Below, piece after piece: positions 18,168 to 27,205 of a stretch of DNA of 64,000 nt (within the stretch, counting starts at the first letter, position 1; the number at the start of each line of letters is the position of its first letter). Below the pieces are notes generated by a model. It ran no database searches and had not been told where the DNA came from. It was given only the letters and a program-made list of their open reading frames with translations. Source of the DNA: Cytobacillus firmus. Its GTDB lineage: Bacteria > Bacillota > Bacilli > Bacillales > Cytobacillaceae. The DNA lies in assembly GCF_023612095.1 (NCBI RefSeq), contig NZ_CP086235.1:1747501-1811500 (forward strand), read 5' to 3'. The position numbers and the translations under genes are program-made.

Positions 18168-18965
18168 TTGGCTGCTGGATTTGAAAATGCTGCAAGATTT
18201 GAACACGGGTTTTGGCTGCAGGTTTTGGGTGATCATGCACGCTTTATTCATGATTCATTATCACCAAATGAAAAAGACAGCATTGAACGGGCAAATTATT
18301 TTATACAAACTTTTGATGGGCTCCTGGGAAGGGTTGAAGTTGATAATCTGGAGCAATTGAGCCGGAGGGCGGAACAGGAAGCTAAGAAGCTGCGGGAATT
18401 TAAATTGAACCTGATTGAACGTCAGTTGATAGGAAAAATATCCATTCATCTTGGCCCGGTATTTATTAACCATATGGTCAATGAGCTTGAGGAATATATG
18501 CTTGTCCTTCAATATTTAAAAAAGGGGGAAGCCCCGCCTGTATTTCATGAGCTCCATCACCATTTAATCTGGCTTCTGGATGCAGCTGGCCATGCAGGTG
18601 CCATATCGGACAATATGGAACGTGTTGAGAAGAAAATTAAGAAAATCAGTGATGGTTATACAAAGGATTTTGAAGCATTTTATTTAAAGGCCGTAGAAAT
18701 GTCCGGCTTCCTTCGGACGAATGTTGAATCATTCCCCGCCCTGCAAAAGTTTAACAGCGATGTTACGCTGGAAATGTCTCTGTTTATGAACTTCCTCAAT
18801 GAAATCGAGGAACTTGAATTAAGCAAAGAGGCATTGGGAACATTTGCAGCTTTAATGGCTGATCATATGTACCGTGAAGAATGCTATTACCTCTCAAAGC
18901 TTGCCGAGTCTACTCAGTCTGAAAAGCCGAAATGTGACCCGGCCAAGCCAAGGCTTAAAGAATAA
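18168..18965 (+). CDS. DUF2935 domain protein
   Basis: A ~265-residue all-helical protein with two DUF2935 repeats. Each has a His/Glu-rich helix pair: FEHGFWLQVLGDHARFI near the N-terminus, HHHLIWLLDAAGHA in the middle, and ADHMYREECYYL near the C-terminus, suggesting a ferritin-like metal-binding bundle. I start it at the TTG (18168) behind AAAGGGGAG; the ATG nine codons upstream has no binding site. The function is unknown; the histidines imply metal binding by analogy only. Confidence 0.8.
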   Translation: MAAGFENAARFEHGFWLQVLGDHARFIHDSLSPNEKDSIERANYFIQTFDGLLGRVEVDNLEQLSRRAEQEAKKLREFKLNLIERQLIGKISIHLGPVFINHMVNELEEYMLVLQYLKKGEAPPVFHELHHHLIWLLDAAGHAGAISDNMERVEKKIKKISDGYTKDFEAFYLKAVEMSGFLRTNVESFPALQKFNSDVTLEMSLFMNFLNEIEELELSKEALGTFAALMADHMYREECYYLSKLAESTQSEKPKCDPAKPRLKE

Positions 18966-18968
18966 TTT

Positions 18969-18996
18969 CAAAACTGCCATTTTCGGCAGTTTTTTG
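18969..18996 (+). terminator. terminator of the DUF2935 gene
   Basis: AAAACTGCC, six-base loop, GGCAGTTTTTT. Confidence 0.9.
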
Positions 18997-19054
18997 CATT
19001 TAGAACATGAATCCATGTTTTTCAGGGTAAAGGAGTATTAAAAAGGCTGATATC

Positions 19055-19309
19055 ATGGAACTGATTAGATGGAGTTATATGAGGAGAAATCAGGTAAAGG
19101 GGTTCTTTGACTGCTTTCCAGAAGCAATCATTATTTTTAAAAGAATAAGAAATTATTATTTTATCCATAGCGTGGAATGGGGAGAGAATCCTCAGTTAAT
19201 TGCTGAGCAGCAGCTGGAGGAAATGGAGTATTTGCTTAATCAGGAGATGGGTTTTCTTTATGGGTATCTTCAAAGAAAATCTGCAGAGGAAAAAGATTTG
19301 AAAAAATAG
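19055..19309 (+). CDS. hypothetical protein (84 aa)
   Basis: A small soluble protein that I do not recognise. It begins MELIRWSYMRRNQVKGFFDCFPEA, has a central YYF motif, a Gln/Glu-rich helix (AEQQLEEMEYLLNQEMG) and a Lys-rich end. AAAGGAG is 18 bases upstream, too far for a normal site, while AAGG lies nine bases before the ATG, so initiation looks weak. It sits between the DUF2935 gene and the toxin locus. Confidence 0.5.
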   Translation: MELIRWSYMRRNQVKGFFDCFPEAIIIFKRIRNYYFIHSVEWGENPQLIAEQQLEEMEYLLNQEMGFLYGYLQRKSAEEKDLKK

Positions 19310-19441
19310 GAAAGAAGAATCAATTTACTTAAAATAGAACATGCGTTCGACTAAATGGACAGAATTGTGTTATAATAAAGAAGCAATGGGAGTTTCTCAA
19401 GGGTGGTCGGCTAGCCCCGTATTTGAAAGGGGGTGATGCCT

Positions 19442-19525
19442 TTGACAGTTTTCGAATCGATCATGATGATGATTTCTTTTTCTAGTCTGATCATTGCTGT
19501 CATGACTTTTAACCATAAAAAATAG
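19442..19525 (+). CDS. putative holin-like type I toxin
   Basis: A 27-residue hydrophobic peptide, MTVFESIMMMISFSSLIIAV plus MTFNHKK. It matches the small holin-like toxin pattern: MTV(F/Y)E-(A/S)-x-M, one membrane helix, then a basic tail. I take the TTG at 19442 because AAAGGGGGTGAT is well spaced for it; an ATG two codons upstream sits inside that binding site. An extended -10 promoter (TGT-TATAAT, 19371-19376) lies about 65 bp upstream. Hairpins on both strands overlap and follow the gene, as in type I toxin-antitoxin loci. Such toxins damage the membrane when the antisense RNA is lost. Confidence 0.65.
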   Translation: MTVFESIMMMISFSSLIIAVMTFNHKK

Positions 19526-19640
19526 ACCTCCCTTGATCTGACAATTGAGGGAGAGGTCTACGTCTTTGACAGGCCGATCCCCTAAGGGAACGACTATTGC
19601 GAATGACCGTGGGTGCGGCAACACCTGCGGTCGTTTTTTA
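19517..19640 (-). ncRNA. possible antisense antitoxin RNA
   Basis: On the minus strand, AGACCTC...GAGGTCTA (plus 19523-19558) forms a hairpin followed at once by six Ts (plus A6, 19517-19522). This is a terminator that would end a leftward RNA inside the 3' end of the toxin gene. Overlap with the toxin mRNA 3' region is the usual arrangement for type I antitoxins. I did not find a convincing minus-strand promoter, so the 5' end is a guess. Confidence 0.4.
19605..19640 (+). terminator. toxin mRNA terminator
   Basis: GACCGTGGGTG, short loop, CACCTGCGGTC, then GTTTTTT. Confidence 0.85.
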
Positions 19641-19884
19641 TTCATATTCTTAATTAAAGGATATCATATACGTCTCAGAAAGTCACGGAAATAAGCAGAA
19701 TTGCATGATCATTTATAGTATATGCAGATCTTTTTTAAACATCCATTTTTTTAAACATCCCATAATGATTCTTTGCCTGGCGTGCAATACTAAAATGGCA
19801 GCACAGTAACTTTTAGTTTGACACGTAAACATATAGCGTCTTCCATAAAGCCATCTATTTTTTGTCAAAGGAAGGACGATTCAA

Positions 19885-20646
19885 TTGCCGGCATTTATTT
19901 ATGAGGATACAAAGATCTTTTATGAAACAATGGGCGAGGGTGTGCCGATCCTCTTTATACATCCTCCTGCTATGGGAAGGAAGGTATTTTATTATCAAGG
20001 CCTCCTGGCAAAGCATTTTCAGGTTGTTTTTCCTGATTTAAGCGGGAATGGAGATACTGCTGGCCCGGAAAAAACAGTAACTATACAAGGATATGCAGAA
20101 GAGATAAAAGCTGTATTAGACCACTTGGATATTGAAAAAGCTGTTATTCTGGGTTATTCATCAGGCGGCATAATTGCTCAGGAGTTTGCCCTCTCATATC
20201 CCGAAAGGACACTTGGTGTCATTCTCTCAGGAGGGTTTCCTGAGGTGTTATCGGAAACCTTCAAATATGAGCATATTCTGGGAATGTATTTTGTGAAGCA
20301 CTTTCCTGGTTTTCTGCAGTATGTAATAGCATCGAGCCATACAAAAGATAAAAAAGTCAGAGACGAGATTCTGAAGCATATGAAAAAAGCAAACCACACC
20401 ATGTGGTTTCAATTTTATGATAGATCACTTCACTATTCCTGCACTGATCGCCTTAGGAACTTAAGGGTCCCCCTTCTCCTTATATATGGCTCAAGAGATT
20501 TTGTTAATCAGCATATAAGGAGCTATAGAAGGTATGTCAGCTTTCAGGCAGCCATAATCAAAGGCGTTTCCCATCAGGTGCCAACTAAAAAGTGGCAGCT
20601 ATTCAATCAGGTTGTAACTGGTTTTGTACAGCAGCATTTTAAATAA
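19885..20646 (+). CDS. alpha/beta fold hydrolase
   Basis: A 253-residue protein with the alpha/beta hydrolase layout. LFIHPPAMG forms the oxyanion turn, the nucleophile elbow is GYSSGG (Ser near residue 92), an acid lies in the IYGSRDFV strand and the catalytic His in GVSHQVP. PDLSGNGDT replaces the usual PDxxGxGxS. Start is TTG behind AAAGGAAGGACG. Length and motifs fit carboxylesterase or haloperoxidase-like enzymes; the substrate is unknown. Monocistronic, sharing a terminator with the converging MFS gene. Confidence 0.85.
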   Translation: MPAFIYEDTKIFYETMGEGVPILFIHPPAMGRKVFYYQGLLAKHFQVVFPDLSGNGDTAGPEKTVTIQGYAEEIKAVLDHLDIEKAVILGYSSGGIIAQEFALSYPERTLGVILSGGFPEVLSETFKYEHILGMYFVKHFPGFLQYVIASSHTKDKKVRDEILKHMKKANHTMWFQFYDRSLHYSCTDRLRNLRVPLLLIYGSRDFVNQHIRSYRRYVSFQAAIIKGVSHQVPTKKWQLFNQVVTGFVQQHFK

Positions 20647-20648
20647 AG

Positions 20649-20682
20649 AAATCCGTATCGTCATGGAACGATACGGATTTTT
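20649..20682. terminator. bidirectional terminator
   Basis: AAATCCGTATCGT, six-base loop, ACGATACGGATTTTTT; A-rich on the left and T-rich on the right, so it serves both the hydrolase gene and the converging MFS gene. Confidence 0.92.
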
Positions 20683-21942
20683 TCAGCTGTCATTTGCGTC
20701 AGGTTTGATTGCTAAAATGGCTGCAAGGGCAGCAAGAATGGTTATTCCGCTTAAAATATAAAAGAGCCCTTGATCAGAGTGCTTCATCAGAATAGCAATG
20801 GCAGGCGGGCCGCCGGCAACCCCGATAAACCGCATTGAACTGTATAGCGAAGTAATGGTTCCACGTTCCTCTTTTGCAATTCCCTCCGTAATCAACGCGT
20901 CCAAAGAAGGCAGTGCAACTCCTATGCCAATTCCCGCAAACAGGAACATGCTGATCATAAACCACATATTGTTTGAAAAGCTTAAGATTGCAGTGGCAGC
21001 TGCCACAAGCACTGATCCTAAAAATATGATCCACTTCATCAGTATTTTATTCTCTTTTATTTTTTTGCCTGTCAGATAGGATGAAAGGCAGAGTCCGCCA
21101 AGCGGAACAGCCAGCAGAAGCCCTTTTTTAACATCTTTAATATCGTATGTCTTTTCAAGCACATCAGATAAATAAAAAAGGATCCCAAAAAGCACAAACA
21201 TGAGAATGGCACCTATCAAGAAAATAGCATAAAGCCATTTTCCATTGTTTTTAAAGGTATCCTTAATATTGCTCCAAAACTTCTTCAGCGGAAGAGGTTC
21301 TTCTCTTTTATTTGGCGTTTTTACAAGGAAGAAAACCAGCAGGATTGAAATGGTACAAAAAACTGGAAAAGAAAAAAACGGTAAAAACCATATAAACCCT
21401 GCCAGAAAAGCACCAAGTATAGGTGATAAAACTTTTCCGAAAGTATTGGACGTTTCAATCAGGCCAAGGGAGCTGCTGACGTCATCATCATTTTTAAACA
21501 TATCCCCGACCAAAGGCATCACAATTGGTGCCGCACCGGCTGCCCCAACACCCTGCAATGCCCTCCCGGCTAATATGACCCAATAAGCATCCGCCATTTT
21601 CCATGCTGCCCAGCCAGAGATCAGCCCTCCAATTCCTGCAATGAGAAGACTGGGGATAATGACTTTTTTTCGGCCGATATGATCGGATAAAAAGCCTGCG
21701 ATTGGAATCAGAATAATGGCTACAATACTGTATACGGTAATAATCATGCTGGATTGAAATGCAGAAATATTTAGTTTATTTTCCATCGCCGGCAGAACAG
21801 GAATCAGCATGGAATTCCCAAGTGTCATAACGAGAGGAATTGAAGAAAGTGACAGTATGGCCCATTTTTGGTTATGAGCATCATCACCTGACTTCTTTTT
21901 AGCTTTGGAATTTACAGATTGTAAATTTTCAATATGCTCCAT
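20683..21942 (-). CDS. MFS transporter, DHA1 drug-efflux type
   Basis: A 419-residue, 12-helix major facilitator. The MFS loop motif DHIGRKKVI follows helix 2, RALQGVGAAGAAPIVMPL is an antiporter motif C-like segment, and a central loop is rich in Lys (KTPNKREEPLPLKKF). The N-terminus has ~30 polar residues. I start at the ATG 21942 behind AAGGAAGG. The closest family is Bmr/tetracycline-type efflux pumps. It is divergent from the MOSC-domain gene. Confidence 0.85.
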   Translation of the reverse strand: MEHIENLQSVNSKAKKKSGDDAHNQKWAILSLSSIPLVMTLGNSMLIPVLPAMENKLNISAFQSSMIITVYSIVAIILIPIAGFLSDHIGRKKVIIPSLLIAGIGGLISGWAAWKMADAYWVILAGRALQGVGAAGAAPIVMPLVGDMFKNDDDVSSSLGLIETSNTFGKVLSPILGAFLAGFIWFLPFFSFPVFCTISILLVFFLVKTPNKREEPLPLKKFWSNIKDTFKNNGKWLYAIFLIGAILMFVLFGILFYLSDVLEKTYDIKDVKKGLLLAVPLGGLCLSSYLTGKKIKENKILMKWIIFLGSVLVAAATAILSFSNNMWFMISMFLFAGIGIGVALPSLDALITEGIAKEERGTITSLYSSMRFIGVAGGPPAIAILMKHSDQGLFYILSGITILAALAAILAIKPDANDS

Positions 21943-22119
21943 GTTTCGACCTTCCTTTTCGTTAATCAAACTAGTCTTAATATGGGCTAATTGCAGGAAA
22001 ACTAACTAGAAAAACCTCTGTCTTTTTATGGGAAAATGAAATTATGAAAAATATGTTTCGATTTACTAAAAAGAAACCGTTAAAATATATAGAAAAGAGA
22101 ATCTGGTGAGGGGGATTAT

Positions 22120-22752
22120 GTGAGGGAGATTATTGCTTTAAGCATAGGGAAGCCAAAAACACACACCTGGAAAAACAATGTGGAAATTTCGGGTATTGGC
22201 AAAGATAAAATAAATAGTGTGTTTTTAACGAAGGAAGGTTTTTTGGGAGATGGGGTAGCAAACACTGATTTTCATGGCGGCCCAGACCGTGCAGTATGCC
22301 TATATCCCTACGAACATTACGGGATGTGGGAGAAAGAATTTAAAAAGACATTCTCTCCGCCGTCATTTGGTGAAAATATTTGTGCGGGAAATATGCTGGA
22401 AAAGGATGTTTTTATCGGTGACACCTTTTCACTGGGGGAATCAATCATACAAATAACCCAGGGGCGTATCCCATGCTCCACAATATCAAAGCATAACGGA
22501 GAAGATCGGCTTTTAGGAAGAATTGTGGAAACATGCTTCACAGGCTACTTTTTCAGAGTGCTGAAAGAAGGAATTGTAACAGCAGACAGCGTCCTAACGC
22601 TTGAAGAAAGAAAGAAGGAAAGTGTATCGGTTCTGCAGGGGAATTTTATCATGTTCCATGACCGCAAAAACCTTAAAGCAATTGAACAGCTGCTTCGGGT
22701 TGAGGAACTTGCAGATGTCTGGAGAGAAAAGCTGGAAAAAGCATTATTATAA
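22120..22752 (+). CDS. MOSC domain-containing protein (YiiM-like)
   Basis: A 210-residue protein with a MOSC domain, as in YiiM and molybdenum cofactor sulfurase C-termini. Visible features are FLGDGVANTDFHGGPDRAVCLYP near residues 42-64 and FGENICAG; the conserved cysteine is in GRIPCSTISK. The family handles N-hydroxylated compounds with molybdenum cofactor. GTG start behind GGTGAGGGGG. No Moco biosynthesis gene is adjacent. Confidence 0.85.
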   Translation: MREIIALSIGKPKTHTWKNNVEISGIGKDKINSVFLTKEGFLGDGVANTDFHGGPDRAVCLYPYEHYGMWEKEFKKTFSPPSFGENICAGNMLEKDVFIGDTFSLGESIIQITQGRIPCSTISKHNGEDRLLGRIVETCFTGYFFRVLKEGIVTADSVLTLEERKKESVSVLQGNFIMFHDRKNLKAIEQLLRVEELADVWREKLEKALL

Positions 22753-22770
22753 AAAAATGTGATTTTCCCC

Positions 22771-22802
22771 TTGACATTTTTCATTTATCGGAATAGTATA
22801 AT
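22771..22802 (+). promoter_or_regulatory. trp operon promoter
   Basis: TTGACA (22771-22776), 17-bp spacer, TAGTAT (22794-22799), with TATAAT overlapping at 22797-22802. It precedes the first T-box leader. Confidence 0.75.
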
Positions 22803-22819
22803 AAGCAATATATCGATCG

Positions 22820-23086
22820 GCAATGACAAAGAGTAGTAACTGCTGGTGAAACTAAAGAGAGCTGATGGTTGGTGCAAATCAGCGTGGAAACAGCAGTGAA
22901 TGGACTTTCGAGCCTCCAAACCGAACCTTTTTTAAGCAGTAGGCTTTGGCGAACGGTCTCATCGTTACAAGGGACAGATATTCAGGCGATTTTCGCTTTG
23001 ATATCTGTTAAGTGAGCTGATTGATCAGCTAACAAAGGTGGCACCACGGGTTTCTCGTCCTTTTTAGACGGGGAGCCCTTTTTTAT
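22820..23086 (+). promoter_or_regulatory. T-box riboswitch 1 (tRNA-Trp), with terminator
   Basis: Stem I closes with CTGCTG/CAGCAG, and the specifier loop reads GTGAA-TGG-AC with the Trp codon TGG at 22901-22903. The T-box AAAGGTGGCACCACGG is at 23034-23049; its TGGC bulge matches the acceptor GCCA of tRNA-Trp (discriminator G). A terminator follows (GGG..CTCGTC / GACGGGGAGCCC then T6, to about 23086). Uncharged tRNA-Trp should favour antitermination. Confidence 0.93.
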
Positions 23087-23109
23087 TTTCATGCAACTTT
23101 AATACTTTA

Positions 23110-23387
23110 AATCGCTAAGCAAGAGGAGTAGGTTGATGGAGATCCGTTCAAGAGAGCCGGGGATAGGTGAGAGCCCGGTACGGAACATCATTCGAATGGA
23201 CTTGCGAGAGGCTTCCTGAACGATAGTAGGGGAGCACGGGTTTCCGCCGTTAAAAGGATAGGGTATCGATATATTTCCGTACCCGAAAAAGGGAGCAGCT
23301 TTTTTGCTCTAAAAAGAGGTGGCACCACGTTCACAAGACACGTCCTCTATACCTGCAGCTAATGTGGGTATAGGGGACTTTTTTTAT
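23110..23387 (+). promoter_or_regulatory. T-box riboswitch 2 (tRNA-Trp), with terminator
   Basis: A second complete T-box in series. The specifier TGG is at 23197-23199 in CGAA-TGG-AC, the T-box sequence AGAGGTGGCACCACG is near 23319-23333, and the terminator GTCCTCTATAC / GTATAGGGGAC is followed by T7 (23342-23385). It ends about 30 bases before trpE. Two leaders in series require two antitermination events, which sharpens the response to tryptophan starvation. Confidence 0.93.
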
Positions 23388-23416
23388 TTTCCTTAAAGAA
23401 CTGGAGGAGAGATATA

Positions 23417-24811
23417 TTGAAACCAACATTAGATGGGACTTATATAATCGAAGAGCTGGAGGGTGACACATTAACACCAATTTCAATCTTTCAGAGAATG
23501 AGCGGAAGAAAAAAATTTCTGTTAGAAAGCTCGCTAAAGCATGAGAAATCGGGAAGGTATTCCTTTATTGGCGCAGATCCAGTGATGGAATTAAAAGGAG
23601 AAGGAAACCGGACAGCTGTTACTGCCAGGGGAAAAACAGAAGTTTTGGCTGAAAAGCCGCTTGATGCGGTAAGAAGGCTGATGCCGGGGGAAAAGCTGCC
23701 CGCCCTTGAACAGTTCCCATTTTGTGGAGGAGCTGTTGGCTATGCAGGCTATGATGTCATCAGACAATACGAAGATATTGGGACGATTCCTTATGATGAG
23801 CTGAATGTACCGGATGTCCACCTTATGTTTTTTGAGGAAGTGGCGGTTTTCGATCATCTGGAGCAAAAGGTATATCTCATAGCCATGCCTTTACTGGAAG
23901 AAACCGATGAATTTCAGCTGCGGGAAAAAATAAAGAAAAGAAAGGCCGAAATCCAGAAGGGGGCAGCGGGAAATGAATCGGAAGAAGCCGCACTGTCAGC
24001 TTTTAAAGCCTCCATATCTAAAGAAGACTTCGTTGAAAAGGTAAACAAAGCTAAGTCCTATATTGAGGAGGGAGACATCTTCCAAGTGGTGCTTTCTCAG
24101 CGGTTAAAAGCAGAATTGACTGGAGATCCTTTCGCATTTTACCGGAAGTTACGAGTGCAAAATCCATCCCCATATATGTACTATCTTGATTTTGATGAAT
24201 ATGCAGTTGCAGGGGCATCGCCTGAAAGCCTTATAAAAGCAGCAGGAGACAAAGTAATTACGAATCCGATTGCTGGAACAAGGCCAAGAGGCAAGACAGA
24301 AGAGGAAGACTTACAGCTTGAAAGGGACCTGGTAGAAGATGAAAAGGAGCTTGCCGAACACAGGATGCTGCTCGATCTGGGCAGAAATGATCTCGGCCGT
24401 GTCTGCGAATTCGGATCGGTCACTATTGAAAAAAACATGGTAATTGAGAGATATAAGCATGTCATGCACCTTGTATCCGAAGTCGGCGGCAGGCTGAAAA
24501 ATCCACATACACCGATTGATGCCTTAATTGCGTGTCTGCCTGCCGGAACAGTTTCAGGTGCTCCCAAAATTAGAGCAATGGAAATCATCAATGAACTTGA
24601 AACCGTGAAAAGAGGAATTTACTCAGGAGCAGTCGGCTATTTTTCCGGGAACGGCAATATGGATTTCGCACTGGCTATCAGGACAATGGTGATTAAAGAT
24701 GGATACGCCTATATACAAGCTGGGGCGGGCATCGTGCATGACTCCGTCCCTGAAAAAGAGTACGAAGAAACGCTTCATAAATTGAAAGCATTTTTGGAGG
24801 ACAAAAAATGA
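23417..24811 (+). CDS. trpE: anthranilate synthase component I
   Basis: A 464-residue chorismate-utilising enzyme that makes anthranilate with TrpG. The tryptophan feedback site motif LLESS lies near residue 35, and the catalytic core shows GDIFQVVLSQR, PIAGTRPRG, LLDLGRNDLGRV, CLPAGTVSGAPK and IQAGAGIVHDS. It starts at TTG behind GGAGGAGAG, directly after the tandem T-boxes, and overlaps trpG by four bases. First gene of trpEGDCFBA. Confidence 0.96.
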   Translation: MKPTLDGTYIIEELEGDTLTPISIFQRMSGRKKFLLESSLKHEKSGRYSFIGADPVMELKGEGNRTAVTARGKTEVLAEKPLDAVRRLMPGEKLPALEQFPFCGGAVGYAGYDVIRQYEDIGTIPYDELNVPDVHLMFFEEVAVFDHLEQKVYLIAMPLLEETDEFQLREKIKKRKAEIQKGAAGNESEEAALSAFKASISKEDFVEKVNKAKSYIEEGDIFQVVLSQRLKAELTGDPFAFYRKLRVQNPSPYMYYLDFDEYAVAGASPESLIKAAGDKVITNPIAGTRPRGKTEEEDLQLERDLVEDEKELAEHRMLLDLGRNDLGRVCEFGSVTIEKNMVIERYKHVMHLVSEVGGRLKNPHTPIDALIACLPAGTVSGAPKIRAMEIINELETVKRGIYSGAVGYFSGNGNMDFALAIRTMVIKDGYAYIQAGAGIVHDSVPEKEYEETLHKLKAFLEDKK

Positions 24812-25419
24812 TTCTGCTGATTGATAATTATGATTCGTTCACATTTAACCTTTATCAATATCTGGGTGAGCTGGGACAGGAAATGAAAGTTGTAAGGAAT
24901 GATCAGATAACAGTCGAAGAAATTGAAAAATTGAATCCCGATGCCATTGTCCTTTCCCCTGGGCCGGGACGGCCGGAACAAGCGGGAGTCATTGTTGAAG
25001 TTATTCAGCAATTTTACAGGAAGCTCCCTATCCTCGGCATTTGCCTTGGCCATCAGGCAATCGGCTATGCCTTTGGGGCAAAGATTGAAAAAGCAAAAAA
25101 AATTATGCATGGCAAGGTATCTAATCTGAAGCATAACGGATCACAGCTGTTTCAATACATGCCGCAGCCAATCAGCATCATGCGTTACCATTCCTTAATA
25201 ATACAGTCGGGAACGCTGCCTGGCAGCTTTAAGGTTTTGGCCCGATCAATGGATGACAATGAAATAATGGCAATCAAACATGAAGTCTATCCATTATACG
25301 GCTTGCAGTTCCATCCGGAGTCAGTAGGAACAGACCTTGGAAAAAGAATTTTGGAAAACTTTCTACAAACAATCAGGAGGGAAGATAAGAGTGAAAACAA
25401 TACTGCAGAGGTTATCTGA
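24808..25419 (+). CDS. trpG: anthranilate synthase component II (glutamine amidotransferase)
   Basis: A 203-residue class I amidotransferase that supplies ammonia to TrpE. The motifs are SPGPGRPEQAG, the nucleophile in GICLGHQAIGYAFG, and the His/Glu pair in LQFHPESV. It is translationally coupled to trpE (ATGA) and its end overlaps the trpD start. In B. subtilis this subunit is encoded in the folate operon (pabA) and shared; here a copy is inside the trp operon, though it could still serve folate synthesis too. Confidence 0.93.
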   Translation: MILLIDNYDSFTFNLYQYLGELGQEMKVVRNDQITVEEIEKLNPDAIVLSPGPGRPEQAGVIVEVIQQFYRKLPILGICLGHQAIGYAFGAKIEKAKKIMHGKVSNLKHNGSQLFQYMPQPISIMRYHSLIIQSGTLPGSFKVLARSMDDNEIMAIKHEVYPLYGLQFHPESVGTDLGKRILENFLQTIRREDKSENNTAEVI

Positions 25420-26416
25420 ACGGGAGTCATTAACAGAGGCAGAAATGAAGGAAGCAATGGACAATTTACTTGCCCAGGATGTAACGGACAGTGAGATTGC
25501 GGCATTTATGGTGAGTCTTAAAACAAAAGGGGAAACAGTTGAAGAAATTGCAGGCATCGTAAAAGCGATGAGGGGTAAATCTCTTTCATTTAGTAAGAAG
25601 ATTCCAAATGTTTTGGATAATTGTGGGACAGGAGGAGATGGTTCAAGCAGCTTTAATATCAGCTCCACTTCGGCCTTTGTGATTGCAGGTGCCGGAATTC
25701 CTGTTGCAAAGCATGGCAACCGAAGTGTATCCAGTAAAACAGGCAGTGCCGATGTTCTGGAGCATTTGGGAATAAACCTAAATCTCCCGCCTGAGCGCAC
25801 GGAGGAAATATTGGAGGGAATCGGGATTGCCTTTTTATTCGCCCCTCATGTGCATCCGAATATCAAAAGAATCATGAAAGTGCGCAAGGATTTGAGGATA
25901 CCGACAACCTTCAATTTGATAGGGCCATTGACCAATCCGGTTGAACTTGATCATCAGCTTCTCGGGATTTACAGGAGGGATTATATTGAAAGGTTTGCAG
26001 AGGTCCTCAAAACTTTGGGAAGAAAGCGGGCAGTTGTTTTAAATGGTGCTGGGTTTATGGATGAAGCATCCCTGCAGGGGGATAATCACCTGGCCATCCT
26101 TAATAACGGCAAGGTAACGAAAAAAATTCTCCACCCAGAGGAAGTTGGTCTATCCCTCTGCAGCAATGAGGCGATCAGAGGCGGAGATTCCAGGGAAAAT
26201 GCTGAAATTCTTATGAGTGTCCTGAAGGGAGAAAAGGGAGCAAGAAGAGATACGGTCCTTCTTAACGCCGGGATTGGCATCTTTACAGGAGGCAGGGCTG
26301 AAACGATTCAAGATGGGATAAATTCAGCTAAAGAAAGCATTGATTCAGGAGCTGCCTTACAAAAGCTTCATCAGTTAATAGAAGCAAGTAGAAACGTCCA
26401 TAAAGAGGTGATATAA
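25391..26416 (+). CDS. trpD: anthranilate phosphoribosyltransferase
   Basis: A 341-residue enzyme that transfers phosphoribosyl to anthranilate. The PRPP-binding motif is DNCGTGGDGSSSFNIS near residue 77, followed by KHGNRSVSSKTGSADVLE and FAPHVHPNIK. I chose the GTG at 25391, behind GGAGGGAAG, over a longer frame that would overlap trpG by 83 bases; homologues begin at this point. It abuts trpC. Confidence 0.95.
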   Translation: MKTILQRLSERESLTEAEMKEAMDNLLAQDVTDSEIAAFMVSLKTKGETVEEIAGIVKAMRGKSLSFSKKIPNVLDNCGTGGDGSSSFNISSTSAFVIAGAGIPVAKHGNRSVSSKTGSADVLEHLGINLNLPPERTEEILEGIGIAFLFAPHVHPNIKRIMKVRKDLRIPTTFNLIGPLTNPVELDHQLLGIYRRDYIERFAEVLKTLGRKRAVVLNGAGFMDEASLQGDNHLAILNNGKVTKKILHPEEVGLSLCSNEAIRGGDSRENAEILMSVLKGEKGARRDTVLLNAGIGIFTGGRAETIQDGINSAKESIDSGAALQKLHQLIEASRNVHKEVI

Positions 26417-27205
26417 ATGGGAACAATTTTAGATCAAATTCTGGCTGAAAAAAGAAAAGAAATCATCAAGATGAAACAGGAAGTTATCGATGCTCAAGAG
26501 ACCGGAAGCAATCGCTCATTTATTAAAAGGCTTGCGTCAGGCAGCGAACTGGCTGTGATTGCCGAGTTCAAAAGAGCCTCACCATCAAAGGGCGATATAA
26601 ATACCGGGCAAAATCCGAAAGACCAGGCATTATTTTATAAAAAGTATGGTGCGGATGCGATTTCCGTTTTAACGGATAATAGGTTTTTTAAAGGCAGCTT
26701 CGCTGATCTTTCAGCTGTCAGAGAGACAGTGGACCTCCCTATTCTCTGCAAAGACTTCATTGTAGACGAGGTGCAAATCTTAAAAGCAAAAGCATCAGGG
26801 GCAAACCTGATTTTACTCATTGCTGCTGCCATGGATGCAGAACGGCTTCAAAAGCTTTTTGATTTTGCTGAGGGTGAAGGCCTTGAAGTATTACTGGAGG
26901 TTCATAATGTAGAAGAGCTGGAAATCGCGCTGAAAACCGGAGCACAGCTGATCGGAGTAAACAACCGGAATTTAAAAACCTTTGAAGTGGATCTGAGTGT
27001 AACAGAAAAACTTGCGCCGCTAATAAAGAAAGCGGGGAAGTTTTTGATCAGCGAGAGCGGAATTAAGTCGGAAGACGATGTCCGGCGTGTCATTGCAGCA
27101 GGAGCAAATGCCATCCTTGTCGGAGAAGCATTTATGAAAGCAGAGAACCTGGAGGGGCTTTTGAAGGCCATGAAGCTTCCTTTGCAGGGGGCTGTCAGAC
27201 AATGA
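26417..27205 (+). CDS. trpC: indole-3-glycerol phosphate synthase
   Basis: A 262-residue TIM-barrel enzyme that closes the indole ring. The signature [14 protein letters not shown] is near residue 50, with [25 protein letters not shown] and [12 protein letters not shown] further on. It starts one base after trpD and overlaps trpF by ATGA, so expression is coupled. Confidence 0.96.
   Translation: MGTILDQILAEKRKEIIKMKQEVIDAQETGSNRSFIKRLASGSELAVIAEFKRASPSKGDINTGQNPKDQALFYKKYGADAISVLTDNRFFKGSFADLSAVRETVDLPILCKDFIVDEVQILKAKASGANLILLIAAAMDAERLQKLFDFAEGEGLEVLLEVHNVEELEIALKTGAQLIGVNNRNLKTFEVDLSVTEKLAPLIKKAGKFLISESGIKSEDDVRRVIAAGANAILVGEAFMKAENLEGLLKAMKLPLQGAVRQ

Noticed and set aside
19397-19645. 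82-codon minus-strand frame across the toxin locus
   Set aside because: It runs through two hairpins and the toxin gene, lacks a binding site and shows no protein-like composition; an antisense RNA explains the strand better.
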